Source: a virus. From it: DNA of 53,195 nucleotides. Made by a program: the position numbers and the translations under genes. Positions 29,346 through 39,006 of this stretch are shown piece after piece; the first letter of the stretch is position 1; every line of letters begins with the position of its first letter. The stretch is from the IMG/VR virus record IMGVR_UViG_3300046499_000271, positions 1-53,195 of that record; one strand, written 5' to 3'. Below the pieces are notes generated by a model. The model saw only the letters and a program-made list of their open reading frames with translations, ran no database searches and was not told where the DNA came from.

Positions 29346-30827
29346 GTGGCAAAAATTCCAGACGCAACAGCGCTCGGTGAGCGGCCGATTCCGCAAGCAA
29401 GATCGACTCGGATCGTCGATCAATCTTCCGCAATCTTAGGGCAAGCGACAGACCGACTGGCCGGGACGGTATCGAATATCGGCGAGCGTATTGTGCAGCA
29501 GCGCGCGCAGTACGATGTAGCTAATGCTAGAACTGGTCTACTCTCAGCTGATATCAATACGCGCAGTGAACTCGATAAAGATGACAACTGGCAAACCTAT
29601 GAGCAGCGCTATACCGAGGCGATGACTAAGGCGCTGAGCGCGGTATCTGCCAACATCAAGAATGGTGCTGCAAGAGCCGCATTTGAGCAGGACGCGAAGC
29701 TTGATATCACCCGTGGAATGGGTCAGATCAGGGAAATGGCGCGCGCCAAGGAAGTCGATACTGGGCGTGCCGATTTAACCGCGTTGGGCGATACTAATCG
29801 CGCGCTATTTCTACAAGCGGCCGATGAGCCTACTCGTGCCGCGATTCTCAAGAATCAGCAAGCCGCACTCAGTGGGGCTACGGAGAAAGGCTATATATCG
29901 GAATCTGAGCGTGTCGCTCATTCGCGCGCTTGGGCAGAGAATGCGGCGGAAGGATGGGTATCAATGCAATCACCCTCCAAGCAACTTGACGTGCTGGCTA
30001 ACCCCAAAGGAACTGTCGCTGACTATATACCAGCCGATAAGCGAGTAGAGATCGCCGATGCTGCGCAACGAAAACGGGTAGCTGATGAAAATATGCGCTA
30101 TCAGCTAAATGAACGAGCGCAAAAGGCCTCTAGCGATGCCGCGTCAAAAGACGGAGATCGATTACTGGCTCAAGGTCAGATGACTTCCGGCTGGATAGAA
30201 AAAAACCGCAATCGTCTCGATCCGAGCGACTACCGTTATTTCTATAAAGCCATGTCCGGTGCTGGCGATGCACCGCGTAATCCGATGATCTATGCGGATT
30301 TGAGGGATCGTTCAGGTCGTGGTGAGGATGTCAGGGACGAGGCACGAAATGCACTGAAACTCGGCCAGATTGGCACAAGTGATTATGATCGCGTGGTAGG
30401 TGAGGTCGAGCAGGAACGCCCCGGTTGGTACAAGCGTGGCGTGGACTTTATCTCGACCAGTGCGGCGGTATCTCAACTTAACCCCTATCCTGCCGCAGCT
30501 CAGCGCAAAGCTGCGATGTTAGATGACTGGCAGACTTGGGGTAAACAGAATCCAAAGGCAACGGATGAGGAAGCGCAACAATCCTACAGGCGGCTTGTTT
30601 CTGAATACGCGCTTATCAACTATAACCAGTTAACGCTGGTCAAGCGTCAGCCTCAATTCCTAGTCGGAAATCGAACGACTCCTGATCTGCATGCTACAGC
30701 GGAAGCGACAGTCAACGCGTTTAGGGATGGCAGAATAAATCGCGCAGAATTCGACAAGCAAGCTGCCCTCATCAAGGAATGGGAAGACGCTTACCACCCA
30801 ATACAGAAGCCTAAGCCAGCCAAATGA
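29346..30827 (+). CDS. Internal virion (ejection) protein, gp15-like
   Basis: The 493-residue protein has a GTG start six bases after the upstream stop. It is almost entirely helical and charged (SSAILGQATDRLAGTVSNIG, NWQTYEQRYTEAMTKALSAV, EQDAKLDITRGMGQIREMAR). T7 gp15 relatives form the periplasmic tube for DNA entry. No enzymatic motif is seen. The stop overlaps the large internal protein start (ATGA). Confidence 0.72.
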   Translation: MAKIPDATALGERPIPQARSTRIVDQSSAILGQATDRLAGTVSNIGERIVQQRAQYDVANARTGLLSADINTRSELDKDDNWQTYEQRYTEAMTKALSAVSANIKNGAARAAFEQDAKLDITRGMGQIREMARAKEVDTGRADLTALGDTNRALFLQAADEPTRAAILKNQQAALSGATEKGYISESERVAHSRAWAENAAEGWVSMQSPSKQLDVLANPKGTVADYIPADKRVEIADAAQRKRVADENMRYQLNERAQKASSDAASKDGDRLLAQGQMTSGWIEKNRNRLDPSDYRYFYKAMSGAGDAPRNPMIYADLRDRSGRGEDVRDEARNALKLGQIGTSDYDRVVGEVEQERPGWYKRGVDFISTSAAVSQLNPYPAAAQRKAAMLDDWQTWGKQNPKATDEEAQQSYRRLVSEYALINYNQLTLVKRQPQFLVGNRTTPDLHATAEATVNAFRDGRINRAEFDKQAALIKEWEDAYHPIQKPKPAK

Positions 30828-33800
30828 CAGATCCCGCTAATAACGACCTATCTGCCGGATACATGGATCATCGTATTATGCTGGCTAGTGTGTCTGCTGG
30901 TGACGAACTGCTTTCCAGATTCGCGCCTTCTGCTGCGACTAAGGCAGAGACTCCTGGAGCTGCGGCGACTCCGGCAACATTGCCTAATCAAGTCGCAGAT
31001 GCCGCGCTTTCAGACACGGGTTCTCAAGCTAGCATAGTTGGCCGTGTAGCAAAGGATGTCGGCATTGGCATGGTGGAGATCCCGCGTTCCGTAGTTAAGG
31101 GAGTGCGCGATGCCTATCAAAATACTATAGACGTTGCCAATGAATTTGGCGGATGGGTTGAAGACAAATTAAATCTTCCAGTTTTGCATGTAGGCTCTGA
31201 TGGTATTAGCGTTCAAAGTCATGAAGAGGCTCTTAATTATCCGCGTTTGGCGGATAAGGCAAAACTTCCAGATATTAATGCTCCTAAAACTGTCACTGGC
31301 GGGATTATAAAAGGCATCACCCAGTTTCTGGTTGGCATGAAGGGCGCAGGAAAAGTGCTCGATGTTGCCGGGATACCGGAATCCGTTGGTGCTTTAGGAT
31401 ATAGCCGTTCTGCATTGCAGGGGTTCATAGCAAATTTTGCCGCGTTCGATTCGCATCAGCAGAGGCTATCGAATCTAGTTGAGAAATTTCCTGCCTTGCA
31501 GAATCCAGTAACGAAATTCCTATCGTCAACTCCTGGTGACAATGCCGCAGAAGGTCGATTCAAAAATGCTTTAGAAGGTCTCGGACTTGGCCTTATTACC
31601 GATGGATTTTTCAAGGGCGTTAAGCTGCTTCGGGATGCTTCTATCGCGAAGAAGGCTGCGCAGGGAGCGGATGAGGCGGCTTCGGCAGCCGAGATAGCAG
31701 CTAAGCCTCCTGAACTCCCGCCTGATGCGTTCAAAGACTTGGGCAGCGAAGCGCCGAATGCTCCGCTTGTTAAATTGCAAAGGTCTAATGCCACACTTAC
31801 TGATGTTACCGACGCTATGGGAGCAGGTGGAGCGCCACAAACCGCAGCGTCTTCCGCGGCGGGGAGAGCATCCGAGCCGCAGAAGGCATTCATCAACTTT
31901 GCTCGTATTGACGCGCCGGAGGACGTGCAGCGTGTGATGCAGAAACTGGCTGATATTGGCTCACCTGCCAAAGATTCAGCTAAAGCCAGTGTACGTGGGT
32001 TCGAGCAGGTCAAACTCGATGCCGCACATCAGGACGCTTGGGACATCCTTGTAAATCGCAGGGCAGGACAGCCATTAGGTGATGCGGAATCCCTTGCGGC
32101 TCGTGAACTGTGGGCCGCCACAACCCAAAAGGTAACACAACTGGCAGAGGCGGCCGCAACTTCACCATCAGAAGCGAATCTCTTTGCCTTCCGCAAGATG
32201 CTCGATGTACATGACATGGTGCAGCGGGAAGTATTGGGTGCTCGCGCATCCACAGCGCGAGCTTTGGCATCTTGGCGCATCCCAGCCGGTGGACCGGCTG
32301 AGCGTATGCGAAATGTATCGGATGTCCTGAACGCTACGGGAGGATCTGAAGTTTCTCGCGAATTGGCGGCTCGCGTGGCTGCGTTAGGTAAGGCCGGCAT
32401 GATTTCCGAGATGGGGGCGGTGGCTGAGAAAGGCGCTTATGCGACCTCTCGCGATGCGGTATTGGAAGCATGGATCAATGGCCTCTTATCGAATCCAACG
32501 ACTCACGCCGCAAACACGATCAGCAACAGTTCGGTTGTTTTCTTGCGGATGGGAGAGCGCAAGGTTGCTTCCAAAATCTCCTCCTTGCTAGGCAGCGATG
32601 AAGGTGTTGCGGCTGGTGAAGCGACTTCACAATGGTTTGGCATGATGCAGGGATTGAAGGATAACTTTCGCTATTATGGAAAGCTTGGCCGAGCTTTCCT
32701 CAATGAGGATGTCGAAGGATTCCAAGCGGCGCGTGCCGAGAAGCCTGTACAGCAACTGGGTATTTCTGGGACTAAGCTAGAGCATCCTCCGTCTATTTCT
32801 AGCGATGCTTTCAATATCTCTAGCTCTAGTTGGCTGGGCCGAACTGCCGACTACGGCGGGATGGCGATTCGCACACCCGGCAAGGTATTACAACTCTCCG
32901 ACGATTTTTTCAAGACGCTTGGCTATCGGATGGAAGTCTCAGCCCAAGCCTTACGGCAGGCTACATCAGAAGTCCATGCGGGAAATATCACGGAGGATGG
33001 ATTAAAAAGTCGCGTGGCTGAATTGATTGCCAATCCTCCAGAGAACATCAGATTAGCCGCGATAGATTCCGCCACCTACCAAACTTTCACGAATGCTCCT
33101 GGTTTGTTGGCCCGATCTATCGGAAAACTCACGAATCACTATCCTGCGCTAAAAGTCATTCTGCCGTTCACTAGAACTCCCGCGAACATCATGAAGTTCA
33201 CCTTTGAGCGCACTCCTTTGGCTCCATTGATGTCGCAAGTTCGGGCAAATATTGCAGCTGGAGGTGCTCGACGTGATCTCGCTCTGGCGCAAATCGCTGT
33301 CGGTACTGGCGCGATGATGACGTTTGCCGATATGACGATGAACGGCCAGGTGTCGGGGCGTGGCCCGGTCGAGAAAGGCCAAAAACAGGCGATGTCCCGC
33401 GAAGGATGGCAACCATATTCCATAAAACTTGGTGACCGTTGGGTGAGTTACAACCGCCTAGATCCGGTTGGCTCGCTTATTGGAATGTCAGCCGATGCGA
33501 CAGAAATGCTGATGCAGGCGCAACATGATGCGCTGGATGATGCGGATACGGAAAAGCTGGCCGTGGCTGGTGCGCTGGCGTTCGCAGGAAACATCACGAA
33601 CAAGACTTACCTGTCTGGCCTCTCAAGTGCAATTGAAGCCCTGAACGATCCACAGAGAGCCGCTGAATCTTGGACACAGCGCTTAGCTGGGTCGATTATT
33701 CCTTCTGGCGTTGCGCAGATCGAGCGACTGGATGATCCGACAGTCAGGGAAGTATATTCCATGATGGACGCTATCCGCGCCAGAACGCCTGGATTATCCG

Positions 33801-34309
33801 ACTCTCTCGCGCCGAGATTAGATATGTGGGGCGATCCTTTGAAAACTGATAGCGGCCTCGGTAAACCATTCGATGCGATATCGCCAGTCTCGACTCGCAA
33901 CCCTACTCCGGAACCTATCGACAAAGAGATTGAGCGGATCGACTCGAATGTCGCCATGCCGTCGCGCCGAACTTCTTTCAATGGCGCAACCATTGACTTG
34001 TCACAGTATCCTAAAGCCTATTCGCGTTACGTTGAATTGGCTGGCAATGAGCTGAAGCATCCTGCCTGGGGTCTTGGGGCTAAGGATTTACTGAATAAGA
34101 TCGTTACAGATCAGCATCCACTGTCTGCTATCTACAACCTAAAATCAGATGGGCCGGAAGGCGGAAAAGATTTATTCATTCGCGACATCGTGAATCAGTA
34201 TCGCGAAATGGCGCGACGTCAGTTGCTCACTGAATTCCCTGATCTCAATCGCAAGGTTGAAGAAATTCAGGCGCATCAGCGCGAATTAAAGATGCCTGTT
34301 CTGAACTGA
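30824..34309 (+). CDS. Large internal virion (ejection) protein, gp16-like position
   Basis: The 1161-residue protein is Ala-rich and mostly helical, with apolar segments (GGIIKGITQFLVGMKGAGKV, LIGMSADATEMLMQ) that could cross or line membranes. Its size and place as last of the three ejection proteins fit the channel-forming subunit that follows gp14 and gp15 into the cell. I saw no lysozyme or transglycosylase active site, unlike T7 gp16. A terminator follows. Confidence 0.7.
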   Translation: MTDPANNDLSAGYMDHRIMLASVSAGDELLSRFAPSAATKAETPGAAATPATLPNQVADAALSDTGSQASIVGRVAKDVGIGMVEIPRSVVKGVRDAYQNTIDVANEFGGWVEDKLNLPVLHVGSDGISVQSHEEALNYPRLADKAKLPDINAPKTVTGGIIKGITQFLVGMKGAGKVLDVAGIPESVGALGYSRSALQGFIANFAAFDSHQQRLSNLVEKFPALQNPVTKFLSSTPGDNAAEGRFKNALEGLGLGLITDGFFKGVKLLRDASIAKKAAQGADEAASAAEIAAKPPELPPDAFKDLGSEAPNAPLVKLQRSNATLTDVTDAMGAGGAPQTAASSAAGRASEPQKAFINFARIDAPEDVQRVMQKLADIGSPAKDSAKASVRGFEQVKLDAAHQDAWDILVNRRAGQPLGDAESLAARELWAATTQKVTQLAEAAATSPSEANLFAFRKMLDVHDMVQREVLGARASTARALASWRIPAGGPAERMRNVSDVLNATGGSEVSRELAARVAALGKAGMISEMGAVAEKGAYATSRDAVLEAWINGLLSNPTTHAANTISNSSVVFLRMGERKVASKISSLLGSDEGVAAGEATSQWFGMMQGLKDNFRYYGKLGRAFLNEDVEGFQAARAEKPVQQLGISGTKLEHPPSISSDAFNISSSSWLGRTADYGGMAIRTPGKVLQLSDDFFKTLGYRMEVSAQALRQATSEVHAGNITEDGLKSRVAELIANPPENIRLAAIDSATYQTFTNAPGLLARSIGKLTNHYPALKVILPFTRTPANIMKFTFERTPLAPLMSQVRANIAAGGARRDLALAQIAVGTGAMMTFADMTMNGQVSGRGPVEKGQKQAMSREGWQPYSIKLGDRWVSYNRLDPVGSLIGMSADATEMLMQAQHDALDDADTEKLAVAGALAFAGNITNKTYLSGLSSAIEALNDPQRAAESWTQRLAGSIIPSGVAQIERLDDPTVREVYSMMDAIRARTPGLSDSLAPRLDMWGDPLKTDSGLGKPFDAISPVSTRNPTPEPIDKEIERIDSNVAMPSRRTSFNGATIDLSQYPKAYSRYVELAGNELKHPAWGLGAKDLLNKIVTDQHPLSAIYNLKSDGPEGGKDLFIRDIVNQYREMARRQLLTEFPDLNRKVEEIQAHQRELKMPVLN

Positions 34310-34330
34310 ATTATTAGCAAGACTCTACCG

Positions 34331-34355
34331 AACCACCCTTTGAGGTGGTTTTTTT
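34331..34355 (+). terminator. Terminator before tail-spike gene
   Basis: Perfect 7-bp stem AACCACC/GGTGGTT, 6-base loop, seven-T run. It separates the ejection genes from the spike at 34374. Confidence 0.88.
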
Positions 34356-34373
34356 ATTCCTGGAGATTACTGA

Positions 34374-36362
34374 ATGCCAAGCACCGCAACCGATAGGTTG
34401 AACGGGTTAACGACCTCGCTTGCCGTAAAACCGCCGTGCCGGGTTGCCACCACGGCCAACATCACGCTGTCCGGATTGCAGACCATCAACGGCGTAGCGC
34501 TGGCCGAAGATGATCGCGTGCTTGTCTGGCAGCAGACCAGCCAGTCTGAGAACGGAATCTATATCGCAAGTACCAGCGACTGGACGCGTGCAAAAGACTT
34601 CGATGGCAACCGAGATGTTGTGCAGGGCACGCGTGTACTGGTCGCCATGCCAAATTCCATGCATGCAGAAGAGTACGAAGTCACAACGGCCAACCCGATC
34701 ACCATCGATACCACCAGTATCACGTTCGCTCTGCGATATGGGGCGAATGCGACGTACGACCGCACCGCCGCCGAGATCGCCGCCGGGGTGACGCCGACGG
34801 ATTATGCAATACCCAGCGATGCGATTGGCGGAGTTATTGTGGATCGTTATGGGACAAACATAACTCCTGGATCAACGTCTATGTTCGCGCCTATCAGAAA
34901 TGCGATGAAAATTGCATATACAGGTAGCAGCGTGTCAGGGATAGGAGATCATTCCAGAGTTGAATTCTTGCGTAATATATATCGCATTGATTCAGATACT
35001 GTATTTAATGATAGTGGTGGCTTGAATCGCGGAATGGTGTTTCGCGGACAAGGAATGAATTCAACTAAATTAAGACTGATTACAGGTGGGTCCGCTAAAT
35101 ATTTCTATAAGAATAACTTAGCCGGAACTCAGCAATATATTTTCATAACATTTGAAGACTTAATGTTTACTACGGATAGTAACTCTAATGGCAATGGATT
35201 TTATATGCAGGCAGATCAGGGATTCAGATTTTCCCGATGCCATTTTCAGGGTATGGCTAGAATGCTAGAAGGAAATGGCAATTTGAACGGCTCTGAGCAT
35301 AAGTTCTATGCGTGCAAGATTACTGATGTTTATGATCGCGTGATTAGTTTTGATAATGAACAGATGCTCAATATTGAGTTACATGGTTGCGATGTTGAAA
35401 CTATATATGGACATATTTTTTATATCGATGATGGTGGTGGAGGAGCACTCTCCGTATTTGGTGGCTCATACATAATGGATGACGGCGGATCACCGCATTA
35501 CCTCTTATATATTCATGGAGCTGGTACAGGAGGAAACAACAATAGGTTTACCTTTAATGGTATTCAGACAGAACTGCATAGCACCAATAACGCCTTGGTC
35601 TATAAGGGTACTTCAAGTACGGCAGCATTAATTACATTCAATGACTGCAATCTAACGAGTACACAAGGAGGTGTTAGGAATCTCGTGGATATCACTGGAG
35701 GCCGAGTTACCTTTAATCGTTGCAATATGCCAGCAGCAGATACATATCTGATACGCACGGGAGAAGACGGTGTTTCCTCTGAACGTCATGGTGATCCTGG
35801 CTCAATAATATTTGATGAATGCAATGTCCCTTCTGGTCTGTCATATCTAATTACGACCGGAAATTATGGTTTTGCTTCTGCGCGCGATTGTTTTAACAAT
35901 GACTATACGCCGGGAACAAATACCAATATCAAGGAAGCAATGGATTTTGATCTTAATTGGCAGAACGGCGGTCGTGCAAGCAACTTTCCAGGATTAAAAA
36001 CAGTTTGCTTTAAAAATGAACTTGGAAATTGGCCATATACTGGAGATAGTGATGATAACGATTGGACGGTTCTGCTGCCAAAGAATGCATTAATTAAAAA
36101 TATATATGTTTACCGCCCTGCAAATGCAGGTGGTGGTGCCGGAAATATTCAATTGGCAGTCGGTAATGGAGATAAGACTACGACCTATGCAAGTAGCACA
36201 TTGGCCGCCGGTACTTCTGCCCATGTAATTACTATCGAAAAGACAATTGATAGTTTGATTGCTGGTGGCGCAACAAGTCCCAATAACAAAGTCAGGATAT
36301 GGGGATCGACAAAAAATAGTTCTGTCATAAGCGGCGGGTATTCAATAGTCCAATATTATTGA
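34374..36362 (+). CDS. Tail spike/fibre with pectate-lyase-like beta-helix
   Basis: The 662-residue protein has a virion-binding N-terminal domain (residues 1-130: TDRLNGLTTSLAVKPPCRVA, then ADDRVLVWQQTSQSENGIYI), common to many phage fibres. A parallel beta-helix follows with ladder-like strands (FRFSRCHFQGMARMLEGNG, MLNIELHGCDVETIYGHIFY, ITFNDCNLTSTQGG, VTFNRCNMPAADTYLI), then a C-terminal sandwich (IKNIYVYRPANAGGGAG). The DNA after about 34830 is clearly A+T-richer than the N-terminal part and neighbours, marking a swapped receptor-binding module. It probably binds or cleaves host surface polysaccharide. Confidence 0.78.
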   Translation: MPSTATDRLNGLTTSLAVKPPCRVATTANITLSGLQTINGVALAEDDRVLVWQQTSQSENGIYIASTSDWTRAKDFDGNRDVVQGTRVLVAMPNSMHAEEYEVTTANPITIDTTSITFALRYGANATYDRTAAEIAAGVTPTDYAIPSDAIGGVIVDRYGTNITPGSTSMFAPIRNAMKIAYTGSSVSGIGDHSRVEFLRNIYRIDSDTVFNDSGGLNRGMVFRGQGMNSTKLRLITGGSAKYFYKNNLAGTQQYIFITFEDLMFTTDSNSNGNGFYMQADQGFRFSRCHFQGMARMLEGNGNLNGSEHKFYACKITDVYDRVISFDNEQMLNIELHGCDVETIYGHIFYIDDGGGGALSVFGGSYIMDDGGSPHYLLYIHGAGTGGNNNRFTFNGIQTELHSTNNALVYKGTSSTAALITFNDCNLTSTQGGVRNLVDITGGRVTFNRCNMPAADTYLIRTGEDGVSSERHGDPGSIIFDECNVPSGLSYLITTGNYGFASARDCFNNDYTPGTNTNIKEAMDFDLNWQNGGRASNFPGLKTVCFKNELGNWPYTGDSDDNDWTVLLPKNALIKNIYVYRPANAGGGAGNIQLAVGNGDKTTTYASSTLAAGTSAHVITIEKTIDSLIAGGATSPNNKVRIWGSTKNSSVISGGYSIVQYY

Positions 36363-36447
36363 TGCCTGGTATTACAGCGCATTTGGCATGTCTCACAGCT
36401 GGCACGGTAGAAGGTCATTAATCTCATGAACATTTCTGGAGGCAATG

Positions 36448-37008
36448 ATGCCATCCAACACCGAGCCGTATGAGCAGTTAATTAGCCAGGAAGAAGCAGA
36501 GCTTGCGAATCGCCTTCGTAAGCAGCGCGAGCGCCACAATAAGCAGCGTTATAGCCGTAGCGATAAGAAATCCTCGAAGAATTGGCCAGAAAGTCCACCG
36601 TGCGACTATGCACCAGAATTCCCTGATCCGTCCCATGGAGCGCCCTTTGTGAAGCGTTTTATCGAGTTTCTACTTAGTACATCAGACCCATGGCGACTTG
36701 CAATAGGCTGTGCAGTCATCTTTATGATGCTGAACACCGGAGCCAGTCGCGGTTGGATAAGCATACCGGGATTGCCGCCGCTTGCCGAGGCCGCAAGTGT
36801 GACGGAAGTCCGGTCAGATCAGTTGGATGGGCAGATCGAGAGCACAGTTCGCGAACATTGTTCGGCCAATACCAGTAAGGCCAAGACCTATTACTGGAGT
36901 AAGTTGAATGATCTATCCGACAAGTTCCAGAAGGCCACTAAAAAACAAGCCAAGATTCCCACCTGCAAGGACTTAGGCGTGTTGGAAGTCGTGGTGAATG
37001 AGCCCTGA
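36448..37008 (+). CDS. Membrane protein of lysis region, 186 aa
   Basis: Of two adjacent ATG codons the second is better placed (five bases after GGAGG). The N-terminal third is highly charged (EEAELANRLRKQRERHNKQR). One transmembrane helix lies at about 84-106 (WRLAIGCAVIFMMLNTG). The C-terminal part has two Cys and many Lys. It heads the lysis cassette. A role in lysis control or as inner-membrane spanin partner is possible, but no family is recognised. Confidence 0.5.
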   Translation: MPSNTEPYEQLISQEEAELANRLRKQRERHNKQRYSRSDKKSSKNWPESPPCDYAPEFPDPSHGAPFVKRFIEFLLSTSDPWRLAIGCAVIFMMLNTGASRGWISIPGLPPLAEAASVTEVRSDQLDGQIESTVREHCSANTSKAKTYYWSKLNDLSDKFQKATKKQAKIPTCKDLGVLEVVVNEP

Positions 37009-37267
37009 ATTCTGGCTCGGCGTCGCCGGCATAGTCGTGACGCTGACTCTCGCTATAGGCGGCGGACTGATCGCTCATGTGCGTCATGACGAGCGGCGCG
37101 AATCGCGACTGACGCAGGTAGAGCGTGAGATCGGCGATCACGATTCTGGGATACGCGGCGAGTTACACAAGCAGGTCAATTTGCTCAGCCGATTGCGCGC
37201 CGTGGTCTACTTTATTGGGCGAGCGCTCAAGCTCGATGTTATGAAAGATTTGGACGATGACAAATGA
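36998..37267 (+). CDS. Small membrane protein with coiled tail, 89 aa
   Basis: An N-terminal transmembrane helix (FWLGVAGIVVTLTLAIGGGL) is followed by a charged helical tail (RHDERRESRLTQVEREIGDH). This anchor-plus-coil shape occurs in inner-membrane spanin subunits and unnamed lysis proteins. It overlaps the upstream gene by 11 bases and the endolysin by four. Confidence 0.55.
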   Translation: MSPEFWLGVAGIVVTLTLAIGGGLIAHVRHDERRESRLTQVEREIGDHDSGIRGELHKQVNLLSRLRAVVYFIGRALKLDVMKDLDDDK

Positions 37268-37749
37268 CGCCAAACCTGAAGGCGTTCTTGCATATGCTCG
37301 CGGTCAGTGAGGGAACCGCATCTATTGGCGACAGCGGCTATAACTGTCTCGTCGGTAGCCATGCATCCATGCCGATCCTTTTCGGTAATTACTCGGATCA
37401 CCCGAGAGTCCGCATCCAGCTCCGCGCCGATGACAAGAAGACGCCACAGAATGAGGAATTGACTTCAACCGCTGCCGGTCGATATCAAATCCTTGCTCGC
37501 TATTTCGATGCTTATAAGGCGCAGCTTCATCTTCCAGGATTCGGCCCAGCGGCACAGGATTCAATTGCGATACAGATGATTCTGGAACAGAAGGCCCTGC
37601 CTGATATTGAGGCTGGACGGTTCGATATCGCTGTCGAGAAGTGCAAGAACATATGGGCCAGTTTGCCTGGAGCAGGATACTCACAGCATGAAAATAAATT
37701 GGTAGATCTGCGTACCGCCTATGTCAATGCTGGCGGTTCGCTTGCTTAA
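37264..37749 (+). CDS. Endolysin, lambda R-type transglycosylase
   Basis: The 161-residue protein closely follows lambda R: FLHMLAVSEGT with catalytic Glu16, YNCLVG, FGNYSDHPRVRIQLRAD, STAAGRYQILARYFDAYKAQ, SIAIQMILEQKALPDIEAG and NIWASLPGAGYSQHENKL. These enzymes cut peptidoglycan glycan strands without water, leaving 1,6-anhydro ends. There is no signal peptide, so export needs the holin. It overlaps the upstream membrane protein gene by ATGA. Confidence 0.93.
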   Translation: MTPNLKAFLHMLAVSEGTASIGDSGYNCLVGSHASMPILFGNYSDHPRVRIQLRADDKKTPQNEELTSTAAGRYQILARYFDAYKAQLHLPGFGPAAQDSIAIQMILEQKALPDIEAGRFDIAVEKCKNIWASLPGAGYSQHENKLVDLRTAYVNAGGSLA

Positions 37750-37774
37750 TTTTGTTTGTTAAATAGGAGATAAT

Positions 37775-37990
37775 ATGAACGACGAAACCCCGAAACCGAA
37801 ACTCGATCTTAAACCCTCCACCTCGACTGTAGGCAGTGCCGTAGGGGGCATGGCTGCAACGGTCCTTATTCTGCTATTGCAGAAATTCAAGGTCGATATC
37901 GATGCCGTTTCGGCCGCCAGCATCGGTGGCGGTATGGCGGCTCTATTGGGTTGGTTTTTTACCGGCGGCAGGGCGAGCGATACGGAGTGA
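37775..37990 (+). CDS. Holin-like protein, two transmembrane segments
   Basis: AGGAG precedes MNDETPKPKLDLKPSTSTVG. Two hydrophobic helices (VGGMAATVLILLLQKF and AASIGGGMAALLGWFFTGG) with a short polar turn give a class II-type holin, 71 residues. It follows the endolysin by 25 bases. It should make inner-membrane holes that release the endolysin. Confidence 0.72.
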   Translation: MNDETPKPKLDLKPSTSTVGSAVGGMAATVLILLLQKFKVDIDAVSAASIGGGMAALLGWFFTGGRASDTE

Positions 37991-37992
37991 AT

Positions 37993-38391
37993 ATGAAAAC
38001 CATTCGACCCCTTAACCATGCCTTCCTGGCGCTTCTGCTACTGGCCTTGGCCGGCTGCCAGACCAATCCAGTAAGCGAAGCAAAATCACCGGAACAGCGC
38101 GCCTATGCTATCGCCGGAACCTACGCCATCAGCCAGTCCCGCGTGCTCGACATCCTGGCCCAGCCGCAGACTTCCGACGCGCTGAAGTCCGCGCTGAAAC
38201 AGGCTGATGCCACAGCAAGCCCGGTTGTCTTGCAGCTGATCGACGCGACCAAGTTGTATGCAAACGTCAAGGCCGAACTGGCCGGTACGGAAGGCGACGC
38301 CCGCTTAGAAACAGCCGCAGCCAACCTCGAAACATGGCTGACTCGCGCCAAGCCTCTCGTCGATAACCTAATCGCCACCCTGGAGCATTGA
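37993..38391 (+). CDS. Lipoprotein of lysis cassette, possible outer-membrane spanin
   Basis: The product has a lipoprotein signal with lipobox LALAGC (Cys about residue 21). The mature part is helical (AKSPEQRAYAIAGTYAISQS, DALKSALKQADATASPVV). Rz1-type spanins are lipoproteins of lysis cassettes but are usually shorter and proline-rich, so spanin function is uncertain. The start at 37993 lies just after the holin stop. Confidence 0.6.
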   Translation: MKTIRPLNHAFLALLLLALAGCQTNPVSEAKSPEQRAYAIAGTYAISQSRVLDILAQPQTSDALKSALKQADATASPVVLQLIDATKLYANVKAELAGTEGDARLETAAANLETWLTRAKPLVDNLIATLEH

Positions 38392-38392
38392 T

Positions 38393-38668
38393 ATGAGCAC
38401 GACCGTACAAGGCTGGACCGACTTTATCGCCGCTCTGGCGGCCTCTGCGGCCAATCCTGCGCTCGGAGTGGTCAATCCTGCCGTCGCAGCTTATCTCACG
38501 CTGGCAGCCTCCCTGGGCAAGCTGGTGACGGCTACGGATGCAGACCTGAAAGCATTGGCCGATGAGATCAAGGCAATGAATGCCGAAGGACGGGAGCCGA
38601 CGGATACGGAGTTCGATTCGCTGGCTTCACGCATTCAGGCGAACAGCGCGGCGATTGCTGGCAGTTAA
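38393..38668 (+). CDS. Hypothetical alanine-rich protein, 91 aa
   Basis: Last gene of the rightward late operon. The product [20 protein letters not shown] continues [20 protein letters not shown] and [20 protein letters not shown]. It may be a small helical membrane-interacting protein. Its stop overlaps the stop of the convergent csrA gene (shared TTAA). Confidence 0.5.
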   Translation: MSTTVQGWTDFIAALAASAANPALGVVNPAVAAYLTLAASLGKLVTATDADLKALADEIKAMNAEGREPTDTEFDSLASRIQANSAAIAGS

Positions 38669-38847
38669 GTCATCCCACCGGCGGGATTTCTAAGCTTCGC
38701 CTCCCGTATTTCCTCCCTATCGACAGCAACCTCCTTGGGCGCTAACACACCTATCCTGACCTGCCCGCCTTGGATTCCAACCACTGTAACGGCCACATCG
38801 TTTCCGATCATGATCGTTTCTCCCGCCCGACGCGTCAAAATCAACAT
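38665..38847 (-). CDS. csrA: CsrA/RsmA RNA-binding regulator, copy 1
   Basis: The 60-residue protein matches CsrA along its whole length: [56 protein letters not shown]-contact parts are kept: the N-terminal LILTRR strand and the VRIGV...REEI segment with the key Arg. CsrA dimers bind GGA in loops near ribosome sites and change translation or message life. It is last in the leftward operon. Its own leader contains AGGAAGGAG, two overlapping GGA motifs at the ribosome site, so self-control is possible. A second copy lies at 50290-50463. Confidence 0.93.
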   Translation of the reverse strand: MLILTRRAGETIMIGNDVAVTVVGIQGGQVRIGVLAPKEVAVDREEIREAKLRNPAGGMT

Positions 38848-38968
38848 CGCGATCTCCTTCCTATGTGAGTTCGATTCGATAATCCTGCCAGCTCAATAGA
38901 TCATTGCGTCTGCGCAGTTCGGGCCTATTATTAGGACGGACACTCGACAGGCCTACTCAATTGATGTT

Positions 38969-38992
38969 CCCATCTATTATAAAATATATGGG
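38969..38992. promoter_or_regulatory. A+T-rich imperfect palindrome upstream of csrA
   Basis: CCCAT (38969-38973) and ATGGG (38988-38992) flank an A+T core that contains TATAAT on the minus strand (38976-38981). A promoter reading into csrA is possible, but no fair -35 box is at the right distance. It may be an operator. Confidence 0.3.
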
Positions 38993-39006
38993 GTTATGTT
39001 CCGCTA

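Noticed and set aside
30824-34309. Lytic transglycosylase domain in the largest ejection protein
   Set aside because: T7 gp16 has one, but no catalytic Glu context of that family could be found here.
10218-36362. Diversity-generating retroelement as in BPP-1
   Set aside because: The virion genes are BPP-1-like, but no reverse transcriptase or accessory gene is present and no template/variable repeat pair was seen at the ends of the fibre genes.
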